Below are positions 9,895-18,448 of a DNA stretch of 25,970 nt, piece by piece (positions within the stretch are counted from its first letter, which is position 1; each line of letters starts with the position of its first letter). Below the pieces are notes generated by a model. That model was given only the letters and a program-made list of their open reading frames with translations, had not been told where the DNA came from and ran no database searches. This stretch comes from Chara braunii (lineage: Eukaryota; Streptophyta; Charophyceae; Charales; Characeae), in NCBI GenBank assembly GCA_003427395.1, contig BFEA01000308.1:173678-199647 (forward strand). Direction: 5' to 3'. Both the position numbers and the translations under genes were made by a program.

Positions 9895-10035
9895 CTGCAT
9901 CTCAACGACAGTCAGTTCTGCAACTAGTAATTCCATCTGTAACCAGTTATCAGCAACCAGTTATCAGTAACCGTATCAGCAATTCAGCAAGCAATTCAGC
10001 AATCAGTTCAGCAAACTAGGTCAGCAATCAAGCCA
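9895..10035. repeat. Short imperfect CAG/ATCAGCAA repeats
   Basis: Overlapping variants of CAGTTATCAGCAAC, CAATTCAGCAA and CAGTCAGTTCTG recur about ten times immediately before copy A1. Units are 10-18 bp with variable spacing. The tract may be a decayed minisatellite or part of a leader. Confidence 0.6.
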
Positions 10036-10067
10036 GGATTCATCAACAGATATCATACATTTTTCTC

Positions 10068-10730
10068 ATGAGTACAGTCCACTCATTTTCTGTCAGCGAG
10101 TCAGTGCTGACTAATCTCAATCGACTTTCTTGCAAGGAGGCCTTTCGCTATTGTTATGTCATTGCCATCGGTTTCAGACAGGGAGACCTGTCAATCTTCG
10201 TCGTCTTGACCAGTTTTGCTGACGGTACTATCCACGATCTGAGGCGTTACCTGAAGAAGGGCAAGGAGACTCATGAACTTTTTGATCCAGTCTGGATCTC
10301 AGCCACCGAAGACCTTGAGCAGAGAGAGATGGAGCTCGATGAGAGTGGCACTACGTTGACCCGCAGCTTCGGGCCGATGCTTTATACCGACTATCCTAAG
10401 CCTTCAGTCCCCTCTCTTCTCACTGATGGCACGAGTTGGCTGGATGTGGTTGGTTTGGCAAAGAGGTACATCTCTCCTGCAATGATCGACGTTGAGGCGC
10501 TGACCGAGCCCATCGAGTATCCTTACCTCAGACGAGGAGTCTTTTAAGTGGACGGACTGCCTACTTTGTTGGAGGAGTTTTGCTCCATGGTTAACTACCG
10601 TGTCATGTGCCTCGGATGGTCATGCTCAGAGATTGCTGGCTACAGGTGGCATTTTGTCATGAAGCCTCAGTCTCAGATTGTACATGGGCGTGGGTCTCGG
10701 CACCAGAGAAGATCAGTGAAAAGAGATTGA
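10068..10730 (+). pseudogene. A-family ORF (A1) followed in frame by a B-like segment
   Basis: ATG 10068 opens 159 codons to TAA 10545-10547, and the same frame continues to TGA 10728-10730. The first part is copy A1 of a family called A. Shared blocks with A2 and A3 are FVVLTSFADGTIHDLRRYL (A2 CVVLTHFLEGDIYDIRQYV; A3 YVLTFYFTDLDVYDI), an acidic, Leu-rich helix-like middle, and a Pro-rich end with LTDGTSWLDVV (A2 FDGTNWLSII). The segment after TAA resembles the second half of family B: LLEEF, then a hydrophobic EIAGYRWHFVM strand and a basic end. A and B may thus be two modules of one protein or neighbours merged by decay. No known domain recognised. It lies just upstream of the presumed LTR. 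Confidence 0.55.
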
Positions 10731-10779
10731 GAGAGACTGACCAGAGGGATGAGTGAGGACTCTTGAGTGGTGCTCACCA

Positions 10780-11210
10780 TGCTTGTTTATGTGTACTTTC
10801 TGAGATTATTATGAGTTCTCATTCTTCCCTCATTCATCTGATCTTGCCTTTGCTTGAGTGAGTCGGTCTTGCTTCTTGCATTAATCTTGCCTGATGATTG
10901 CTTTCGTGGATGATTCTATCACAGTTCTCAAAATCAGATTGACATAATTGATGCATGTATAGCATCTTATAATTTTATGATTATTATTTGCATAATTCTC
11001 TGCTGTTCCGAATCAAAATAAAAGATTCCTAAGACCGGGGACCGGCGAAGACCGCAATTGAAGGGTATCGCTCGAAGCCGGACGCACACAACAGGAAGGA
11101 ATTTGCATTATTTAATTTATTTTATTTATTGCAATCACATTCAAAATTTTGCGTGACAGCTTGTTGGCTTTCCGGTCGTCCCAAGTGGCCCGACTGGAAA
11201 AAGTGCGACA
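10780..11210 (+). repeat. Probable 5' LTR of the Ty3/gypsy-type element (start uncertain)
   Basis: The right end is inferred from GCGACA at 11205-11210, an LTR-like terminal CA, followed by four bases and then a primer-binding site. An AATAAA poly(A) signal at 11017-11022 and AT-rich sequence before it fit an R/U5 arrangement. The left boundary is not visible; 10780 is a placeholder after the B-like segment ends. No second LTR copy was found, because the 3' end of the element is missing. Confidence 0.45.
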
Positions 11211-11214
11211 AAAA

Positions 11215-11232
11215 TGGCGTCGTTGCCGGGGA
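11215..11232 (+). promoter_or_regulatory. Primer-binding site complementary to tRNA-Asp
   Basis: TGGCGTCGTTGCCGGGGA matches 17 of 18 bases of TGGCGCCGTTGCCGGGGA, the complement of the plant tRNA-Asp 3' end used as reverse-transcription primer by several plant Ty3/gypsy lineages. The single difference is a C-to-T transition. It sits four bases after a terminal CA and 2.2 kb before gag, with the A/B ORFs between. Confidence 0.85.
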
Positions 11233-11537
11233 CATGAAAACATTTTCGTGTCCAGAATGAGCCTGGGTCATCATCATTTTTGAGCTTTTATTAGGACGTG
11301 AGAACTGTTGACATTTACGTGAGCTTCATGTTAATTTTATTATTTTCAATTAAGTCCTAAGAATCACGACTGCTAACTGTGATTTATTTCTTCCTTGTGT
11401 GAGGTACTACATTGGATCGGAAAAAGGAGATTGATGTTATTGACTGGAGGGAATCGAGCTTGATACCATGTATGCCCAATTATCTCTCTACACACTGAAG
11501 GGAATTGAAAGAAGGAGAGTGAGACGGATCGAGACAA

Positions 11538-11951
11538 ATGCTGATCGACGATGCTCTGAAAGAATTGTCTGAAATTACCACATGAGGAATATTTCCTTAC
11601 AGATATGAGGCTTGTTGGGGCTATCATTCTTGTGGCTCAACCATCTGCGTAGTGCTGACTCACTTCTTGGAGGGAGATATCTATGATATCCGCCAATATG
11701 TCAAGGAAGGAGGCTGCAATGATGGTGAGGATTTTAACTGATTATGGGAGATCGTGATCCAATTTATCTATGATGAAAAGACTGACTTGATCAAGCAGAA
11801 GAGGAAAGTGGAATGGGGTATAATGTCAGTAACATACAAGATTGTTCCAACCCCTCTTATACCTGACAGCTATTTTGATGGGACTAACTGGCTGTCAATA
11901 ATCAACATGGTATTGACAAAGGAGAAGAGAGACGGTGGTCATGAGAGTTGA
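11538..11951 (+). pseudogene. A-family ORF, copy A2 (two in-frame TGA)
   Basis: From ATG 11538 one frame runs to TGA 11949-11951 with internal TGA at 11583-11585 and 11739-11741. It shows the A-family blocks in order: RYEACWG, then STICVVLTHFLEGDIYDIRQYV, an acidic stretch, a helix-like LWEIVIQFIYDEK, and the Pro-rich PTPLIPDSYFDGTNWLSII end. Alignment with A3 places the second TGA two residues before a conserved Trp (N*LW against GRCW). It is the first ORF after the primer site. Its last 11 bases overlap the ATG of A3 in another frame. Function unknown. Because the blocks persist across both stops, this is a decayed copy of a real gene. Confidence 0.6.
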
Positions 11952-12399
11952 AGAGATTTCAGCAGAGGTAATCAGACAAAGAAGGTCAAATTTTGGCAGA
12001 GGTTCGAGTCCAAGTCAAGAGAAGATTGAATATCTTCTAAGGTCGCTGAATACTCTGAGCAAGAGAGAGACATTTTCATGTGAAGTTGTCAGGTATGAGA
12101 TGGTCGAGAGTGGATGGGAGCAGGAACGATTATATGTACTGACATTCTATTTCACTGACCTGGATGTGTATGACATAAAAATTTCTGTTCCAAAGGAAAA
12201 AAATGTTGATGCAGTGTATGGGAGATGCTGGGGATTCGCTGAAGAGGTAGTACTGAGAGAGAGAGAGAGACTTGAGAGAGATAACAAATGCTTCATTGGG
12301 TCGACTCGATTTACCGTCTTTGATGGATTTCTAGTCCCTCCCTTACCTGATATCAATCTATCTAAAAACAATTGGTATGCCATGATAAAGTTTGCATGA
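11941..12399 (+). CDS. A-family accessory ORF, copy A3 (intact)
   Basis: An uninterrupted frame of 152 residues from ATG 11941 (an in-frame GTG lies at 11935) to TGA 12397-12399. Residue landmarks: a basic N-terminus, VVRYEMVESGW near 60-70, the strand-like block RLYVLTFYFTDLDVYDIKI near 73-90, an acidic/basic helix (EEVVLRERERLERD) near 105-118, and the Pro-rich LVPPLPDINLSKNNWYAM end. Family members usually have DG.NW there; this copy has KNNW. There are no Cys/His clusters, membrane segments or catalytic signatures I recognise. The start overlaps A2 by 11 bases, and its stop shares ATGA with an ATG of A4, suggesting coupled translation. It could be a nucleic-acid-binding or packaging accessory protein, but that is speculation. 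Confidence 0.65.
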   Translation: MRVEEISAEVIRQRRSNFGRGSSPSQEKIEYLLRSLNTLSKRETFSCEVVRYEMVESGWEQERLYVLTFYFTDLDVYDIKISVPKEKNVDAVYGRCWGFAEEVVLRERERLERDNKCFIGSTRFTVFDGFLVPPLPDINLSKNNWYAMIKFA

Positions 12400-12851
12400 A
12401 AAGTGAAAAGAGTCCAAGAAGAATACTCTTAGTAGCCAGGATAACTACTGTGAGGGGTAAACTCTATGAGATGATAGGTTGTGATAATCTTTTTGTGATC
12501 CTAAGGTATGAGACTTGTGAGAGAGGGCCCATAATATTTCACATTCCAGTGGTCAAATTCCTGACTACTGGCAGCCTGGACGTACGGATTTATGTACCAG
12601 CAGGTCTAGAAAAGGAGGATGACTACTTGAAGTGTTAGACAGGGGCTTATATTAGTCTCATAAGAACCAAAGAGTGACTTGAAAAGTTAAAGAGAAAAGT
12701 AACCTGGGGGAAAGAAGTAAGAAGAGCAAGAGAAAAAGACTTCACTGTGATGATAAAATCCATACTTTTGAGTACCTTTGAACACAGATTCGAGATCCCT
12801 GATTATGTCCAACCTGAGATCTACCTTTCATATGTTGCTTATGATGATTAG
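12396..12851 (+). pseudogene. A-family ORF, copy A4 (two in-frame stops)
   Basis: ATG 12396 overlaps the A3 stop in an ATGA arrangement. The frame runs to TAG 12849-12851 with internal TAG 12636-12638 and TGA 12675-12677. Before the stops it has the family blocks ILRYETCERG and LDVRIYVPAG; afterwards a basic helix-like part (LEKLKRKVTW, VRRAREKD) and a Pro/Tyr-containing end. The TAG follows KC exactly where A3 has the Trp of RCW, so TGG to TAG is a likely origin. The final stop is two bases from the B3 start. The continuing similarity past both stops argues for one decayed gene of about 150 codons. Function unknown. Confidence 0.55.
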
Positions 12852-12853
12852 CA

Positions 12854-13144
12854 ATGCCCAGTTTGACTGAACAACTGACACTAGGAGTTGTGTTGGAGGA
12901 TAGAGTAGTCAAGGTAAAAGGGACTCTTCGCATCTCTGACATAACTTTTTCTACCCTGGATGAGCTTGAGTTTTTACAACCTTTCTTAGATCGCATGAGA
13001 GATTCTGCTTTAAGAATTATCACTGACCAGACTGAGATAAACTATCTGTTAAAGGTGGTGAAAGTGGGAACTACTGAGAGAGTATCATATCACACTTTTC
13101 AGGAACGGGTCTCTCTTGCAAGAAGGATCAACAGTGGGCTGTAA
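12854..13144 (+). CDS. B-family accessory ORF, copy B3
   Basis: A frame of 96 residues from ATG 12854 to TAA 13142-13144. It starts two bases after the A4 stop (TAG-CA-ATG). It has a strand-rich first third (VVKVKGTLRISDITF), a Leu-rich helix-like centre (ELEFLQPFLDRMRD), a hydrophobic EINYLLKVVKV strand where B1 has YIEYTFYV, and a basic end VSLARRI that recurs as VSLARRV in B4. It is uninterrupted. No known domain. The family resemblance to B4 is strongest at the C-terminus, and to B1/B2 is mainly in the order of elements. Confidence 0.6.
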   Translation: MPSLTEQLTLGVVLEDRVVKVKGTLRISDITFSTLDELEFLQPFLDRMRDSALRIITDQTEINYLLKVVKVGTTERVSYHTFQERVSLARRINSGL

Positions 13145-13147
13145 ACG

Positions 13148-13414
13148 ATGCAATTTGATTATGAGATTATAGGTCTGACTCGATATTTCATGATTCGGGG
13201 TACTGTAAAGGGGTATGACAGAAGACTGAGTAGGGATGATGAGAGAGAGCTGATTGAAGATTATATTGGAAGGCTGAGAAGGATTGCACTGCCCTTGATC
13301 ACTACTCAATCCATTATTGCTTATACCCTATACGTACAAAACTCTCAAGGGGTAGAGCAGACAAGAGAAGAAAGAAACAAGCCTGTATCCCTTGCTAGAA
13401 GAGTGAGAGACTGA
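13148..13414 (+). CDS. B-family accessory ORF, copy B4
   Basis: A frame of 88 residues from ATG 13148 to TGA 13412-13414, three bases after the B3 stop and in the same frame. Pattern: YFMIRGTVKGYD strand, an acidic helix (DDERELIEDYIGRLRRIAL), an IIAYTLYVQ strand followed by SQG (B1 has YIEYTFYV followed by a DGK turn), and the basic end VSLARRVRD. Gag begins 61 bases downstream. The shared frame with B3 allows that the two were once a single double-domain protein, separated by one stop. Function unknown. The position between primer site and gag means it would be carried on the full-length genomic RNA. Confidence 0.6.
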   Translation: MQFDYEIIGLTRYFMIRGTVKGYDRRLSRDDERELIEDYIGRLRRIALPLITTQSIIAYTLYVQNSQGVEQTREERNKPVSLARRVRD

Positions 13415-13475
13415 GGGGCAAGGAAGGAGAGGACAAGATTGACAGAGGGAGAGAAGAGGATATCTGGAAAAATTT

Positions 13476-15947
13476 ATGGTCAAGATGGCAGGGCGAGGAA
13501 GACCGAGTACATCAGCAGGGACCAATGAAGAGGCCCTGGTTGAGGTTATACGGGAACTGGTCGAGAGGGTTGATACAATCAAAGGAGGGTCAAATATTGC
13601 AAGAGCAAAGAGGCAAGATGAGAGAATTCCCTGCTTCAGAGGGCCTATGGTTAATGACTTTTTGGATGAATATGAGTTATTTGGACTCAGTTATGGCTGA
13701 ACAGATAAGCAACGGCTAAAACACCTCCTATCTTATTGTGATAATGACTCAAGACTGACCGTTCAGGAACTAATGGAAGGTGCCACTACATGGGAAGAGG
13801 TTAAGGAGAGACTGAAAAAGGAATTTAAGAAAGATTCAGTTTCAACCACAACTAAGGACTTACTCAACATCAGAAGAGCTAAATATGACACTTTCAATGT
13901 TTTTCTTCAGACCTTTATCCGAACAGCAAGAAAAAATTCATATTTGGACGAAGCTCAGAGATGCCATATATTTTTGATAAATTTTACTGACACTGAGAGG
14001 CAAGCTATTCTTAATCAAGCTCAGCACTATCCTCTCAGATGGGATGAAATGGTTGCAATCATAAGAACTCTACCTACTGTCTCCCATAAGAAATGGTCAC
14101 TAGATCAGATCAGTACTTTGGCCAAGGATTGGGAGACTGAAAATGGAATGAATAGAGGGAGCAATCTGACTGATGAGAATATTCTTCAAAAAGTGATGGC
14201 TAACTTTATGTCTGCAAGACCTGCAACGCATGTTGTGGATGACAGGGGAAAGAAAAAGACTGAAAGTGAGGAAGATGACGACGATGATGATGACAACGAA
14301 AATAATGGTAAGAAGGGGGATTCGTCCAGAACCAAAAGGAATGGGAAGAATGGTGATGGAGGAAACAGAGATAGAAGAAAATATGATGATCGTTCTAAGA
14401 GGAGTTTTGTCTGCTACTATTGTGGTGAAGGAGGTCACACTACCACCTATTGCAAGCCTCTTGAGGAGGATGTAAGGAGTGGCGTAGCAAAGAAAGATGC
14501 AATGGGTCATGTCTGTGATAGCTCATGGAATAAGTTGGACCCTAGACATCCAGGAGGTATGAGGCTTATTGCTCTTAAACACGATGAGAAGATGAAGATT
14601 AAAAAGAAGAGAAAGACCAATGTGAATGTTCATTTCCTCATTGGACACTTGCCTAATGAGCTAGTACAAAGAGCACGTGACCCTTGTACCATGATTGAGT
14701 TGTCTCTGCAGTCCTTAACATTGACAGAGTGTGAGCCTAGCGAGGCATCTATAAGTGAGTTTTCACTGGGAGAGAATCCTACTTCTCAGAGTCCTTCTGA
14801 ATTAGTAGAGTCTTCTTCCAATGAAATGACTCATCTCCTGGCTAACATGATGTCGTTCCATGGTGATCTACCCCCAGAACTTATCATGGAACCCAGTGTC
14901 AGGGTTGGTGAAGTGAGGAACCATCAAGCCCGTATGACACCTCAAATGATAGAAGAAAAGAAAAGAAAGGAGGTTGAGGAGTCACTTATTAACATCCTTG
15001 ATGACCCTAAACCGGAACGTTCACAGGAAAAGAATGAACATGGGAGAAAGAGAAAATTTATTCTCAAGAGTGATTTGGATGATGAGACTGTGATTTCTAA
15101 TGTAATTGCTAAGATGCTGCAAGAAACGGAAGTGACACTGTCTTTTAAGGAAGCAATGACGCTAGCACCCAAATTGAGAGAAAAGTTGAAGAGGTTAATC
15201 GAAAAGAAGAAGTTGGAAGTTAATTATTTGGGGTCAGTCTTTCCCAACCAAGTGAATAGATCACTATCAAGTTGCAAAATGAGATTTGCAACCATGGGTT
15301 GTGGGCATCTTACAATTCGCATTAATCAAGTGAAGATTCTAGTTCTAGTGGATTCTGGGACAGAGATGATACTTCTTTCACGAAGAACGATGAAAGCATA
15401 TAATTTATCTATTGATAGACCTGCACAAAATATACTGAGTAATATTGCAGGAGAGCTGTTCGTGGATGGATTTATTGATAATTTGTCTATCAGGGTTGGG
15501 ACAATGACTGTGGAGTTACTGGATTTTGTGGTGTCAGATCTGGATCATGACTGTATCTTGGGAACTCCATTCTTGCATAGAATGGAGGCAGTCCAATTTT
15601 TCAGTCATGAGGGGTCATCTTGGATCAGTCTACACGACCCCGAGACTGCTCAAGAGCAGACCTTTATGGTCAGTACGAAAAATGACTTCAAGCATCAACT
15701 ATCTGGTAACTCTATCAGGAGGGAGGAATCTGCTGAAAGGGTTAAGAGACTAAAGGATGAAAGAAAACGAGAAGCAAAAGAAGAGATTTCAGTGGGAATC
15801 AATCAGGTTTCAAAAATGATAAAAGCCCTTGGCAAACTCGAGGATGAGGACGGGCAAATTGAAGCCTTCAAGAAAGCTGTAGAAACTGCTAAGGGAGGGA
15901 AGATGGAATTGAGATTTGCATCGACTCACCCTTTTTTAGGAAAATAG
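13476..15947 (+). pseudogene. gag-pro: Gag-protease polyprotein (one in-frame TGA)
   Basis: From ATG 13476 (MVKMAGRGRP) the frame is open to TAG 15945-15947 except for TGA 13698-13700. Downstream of that stop, 749 codons are uninterrupted. Gag part: capsid-like helices to about residue 250, an acidic run of seven Asp near 14277-14297 followed by a basic region, and one CCHC zinc knuckle CYYCGEGGHTTTYC at 14412-14453, which binds RNA during packaging. After a long Glu/Lys-rich linker comes an aspartic protease: VLVDSGTEMILLS with its catalytic Asp at 15351, and DHDCILGTPFL near the flap/C-terminal region. Only the Cys spacing of one knuckle is present. The TGA follows GLSYG, and Trp is a likely ancestral residue. 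A slippery heptamer lies seven bases before the terminal stop, giving access to pol. Long conserved openness suggests recent activity or selection. Confidence 0.85.
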
Positions 15948-18448
15948 TCACTAGGTCAAAAAGAAAATACAAGCCCAAGGGGGTGAAGAAAAACTCAGTG
16001 GCAGTCTTAATAGAGAAAGATTATGATGACGCATTGGAAAAGGAAAGACAAATTATAAGAGCATTGAGGGAATCAGCAAAACTGGAGAATAGGGTCGCCA
16101 AAGAAAGGTTTGACACAATGAAGATAAACTCGGATCAGTTTATCCTGCCTAAAGAGAAAGAATATATATTTAGGATGTATCAGGAATTCTTTGGTGCTTT
16201 TTCCTTTAATGATGAAGAGAGGAGACGATTGGACGTGGACATGATCAAGATGGTCAAGATTTGGACAGTTGATCATGCTCCATGGAATGATAGACCAACC
16301 AAGTATGCCTTGAAGGAAGAGGCAGACGTCGTGAAGTATCTTGACAAAAAGATTGCATCTTATGTTGCTGAACCTGTTGATAGACCGTATGCTAACCACT
16401 GGTTTTGTTTTTGGAAACCAAGGGGCGGGCGAAGATGGATACAAAATCTTCAGAAGCTCAATTCTGTGACGGTACGCGATGCAGGTAGTCTTCCTAATGC
16501 TGATCTTCTCGCTGAATTCTTTGCTGGTCGATGTATTTATTCTCTAGTTGACCTGTATTCTGGCTATGATCAGTTCCTTATTGATCCCACTAGCCGACCA
16601 ATGACTGTCATGCACACGCCAAGAGGGTTAGTTCAGATGTGTGTGGTACCTCAAGGCTGGACTAACGGAGTGGTAGTGGTTCAAAGGGATATGATCAAAG
16701 TCATGCAGGATATTTCTCCTGAAATAACCAGTCCCTACATTGATGATAATCCTGTAAAAGGACCCTTGGTAAGAGATGAGACTTTTGTCGCAGGGGGAGT
16801 CAGGAAGTTTGTCTGGGAACACGCTAAAAGAGTAAAGATGGTCCTAGAGAGACTTTAGAAGTATAATCTGACTGCCAGTGGTCCAAAGTCCCTTCTCTTC
16901 CAACCAGAAGTGATAATCTTGGGCTTCAGATGCTTCTCCAAGGGTAGGAGTCCAGATCCCAAGAAGATAGACAAGATCTTGAACTGACCTCTGCCTTTCA
17001 AGAGAGTGACAAACGTCAGAAGCTTCTTGGGAGTCTGTGGATTCTGGAGGATTTTTATTCCTCATTTTGCTGCTCTTGCAGAGCCTCTGAGAGAAATGGT
17101 AAGACAGGGGGCTAATTTAGCATGGAATGAGAAAAGACAAGCTGCAGCAGAAACATTGCAAGAAAAACTAAGAGATGGTGGAGTAGTGCTAAGAGTGCCT
17201 TATTATAATGATGAAGAGACAAGACCTTTCATCATTGAGGCGGATGGAGGGTCAGTGGCTCTGGGTGGAGTGCTTATTCAAAAAGATGAAAATGAAAGAG
17301 AAAGGCCTCTGAGATTTGAGAGCAGGACCCTTAATTCTACTGAAAGAGGCTACACCCAATTCATGAAAGAGCTACTGTCAATCATCCATAGCCTCAGGTG
17401 CTTTAGGCACTATGTTTTCAAAAGGAGATTCATCCTGAGGACTGATGCATCTGCTGTGATTGGTGCCATTAAAAAGCACCAACAGGTAGATCCAACAGTT
17501 AGCAGATGAATCGCCTTCATTGGGACATATGATTTCAAACTGGAAAAGATCCCCACTGAGAAAAACAGGGCGGATGACTTAAGCCGGATTGAGTAACGAG
17601 AAGAAGAAGAAGAAGAAGTGAATGAAACAATTGAAGAATCTGCCTATGTTGATAATTTTCTTAATGAGAAAGATGATGAGGACTACGAGGTGTCATGCTC
17701 CTATAGGTGGAGTCCATGGCCAGAAGAAAGAGACAGCTAGGGAGAGATCCCTAGTGCTTACATTTACGAATCGGTTCTTGGGAAAGAAGAAGAAGATGAA
17801 CCAAACGATTGGTATGCAAGAGTTAATGCAGCAGCAGTGGCTGCTCATGAAAAAATTGGGAAGTTCAGGTTCAAAGGAGGATGAAGAAAGTGAAAAGAAG
17901 GAAGAAGAGATATTTTTCTTCTTTGAAGAATATGATGAAAATTATCAAGAGATTGGCAGGAAGATGGAAGGGAGCGGCTAAAAGAATATTATTGTAAAGA
18001 TTCAAGGAAGAAATTCAGACTAAAAAGAGGACATCTCTTTGTGGATGGTAAGAGAGGCCTACCTCCACTAAGAGTGGTCTGTGGTAAGGAGAGGCAGTCA
18101 GAGATAATCGTTGCTCTACATGAGGAGGTTGCCGGTGGCCACAGGGTTGCTGAAGCTACCTACTCCAAGTCTGTCAAACTCTACTTCTGGCCTGACATGA
18201 GAGACATGATTTTCAGATACTGCAAATTATGTGTGTTATGTCAGAAGAGGTCTACCACAAGAATGATTGAACCCCTATTCCCTACAATCTTGGTAGAGCC
18301 AGGTAGCAAAGTTCATTTGGATCTCATCACTATGCCTCCAGGCAAGGGTGGAATGAGATACACACTAAACATGAGAGACGTTGTCTGCACTATTGTCCTC
18401 TATTGGATCTACCACAACATGCGTCTGATTGGTTCTAAAAATAAATAA
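15893..18448 (+). pseudogene. pol: Pol: reverse transcriptase, RNase H, integrase (decayed)
   Basis: One frame, -1 relative to gag, can be followed to TAA 18446-18448. A protease-RT linker with KYKPKG leads into the RT: VDLYSGYDQ with the first catalytic Asp at 16550, VVPQGWTN, and YIDD at 16736-16747. The thumb begins with LTASGPKS. RNase H follows with RSFLGVCGFWRIFIPHFA before it and catalytic Asp 17243, Glu 17369 and Asp 17444. After a Glu-rich linker comes the integrase HHCC zinc domain (His 18119, His 18140, Cys 18230, Cys 18239) and the first core catalytic Asp in HLDLITMP (18320). Breaks: TAG 16856, TGA 16985, TGA 17507, TAA 17594, TAG 17738, and a segment at about 17875-17955 read only in another frame. 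The integrase core is lost after 18390. All RT and RNase H catalytic residues survive. Confidence 0.85.
15932..15938 (+). promoter_or_regulatory. Candidate -1 ribosomal frameshift site U UUU UUA
   Basis: In the gag frame the codons are CCT TTT TTA GGA AAA TAG, so T TTT TTA fits the X XXY YYZ rule. Slippage by -1 enters exactly the frame in which pol is open from 15893. Gag and pol frames overlap by 55 bases (15893-15947). The heptamer is the same as that used by lentiviral gag-pol. I see no strong stem-loop or pseudoknot 5-9 bases downstream. A single T lost from a seven-T run would give the same picture. Confidence 0.6.

Larger units (their letters stand above)
10780..18448 (+). mobile_element. 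Ty3/gypsy-type LTR retroelement, 3'-truncated
   Basis: Order: LTR end, tRNA-Asp primer site, accessory ORFs A2-A3-A4-B3-B4, gag with CCHC knuckle, protease, then RT, RNase H and integrase in the -1 frame. Integrase after RT/RNase H is the Ty3/gypsy order rather than the Ty1/copia order. The integrase breaks off early in its catalytic core near 18390-18448, and no polypurine tract or 3' LTR follows. Nonsense codons and frameshifts in pol show it is not autonomous. Confidence 0.8.

Noticed and set aside
14100-14510. 136-residue minus-strand frame rich in Ile and Val
   Set aside because: It is the antisense of the acidic and zinc-knuckle region of gag, so its hydrophobic look is a by-product of GAT codons on the other strand.
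13476-17509. Possible alternative genetic code with TGA read as tryptophan
   Set aside because: Several TGA codons do sit at expected Trp positions, but TAG and TAA also interrupt pol and A4, frameshifts are present, and A2, A3 and B4 end at TGA. Decay by transitions explains all of it.
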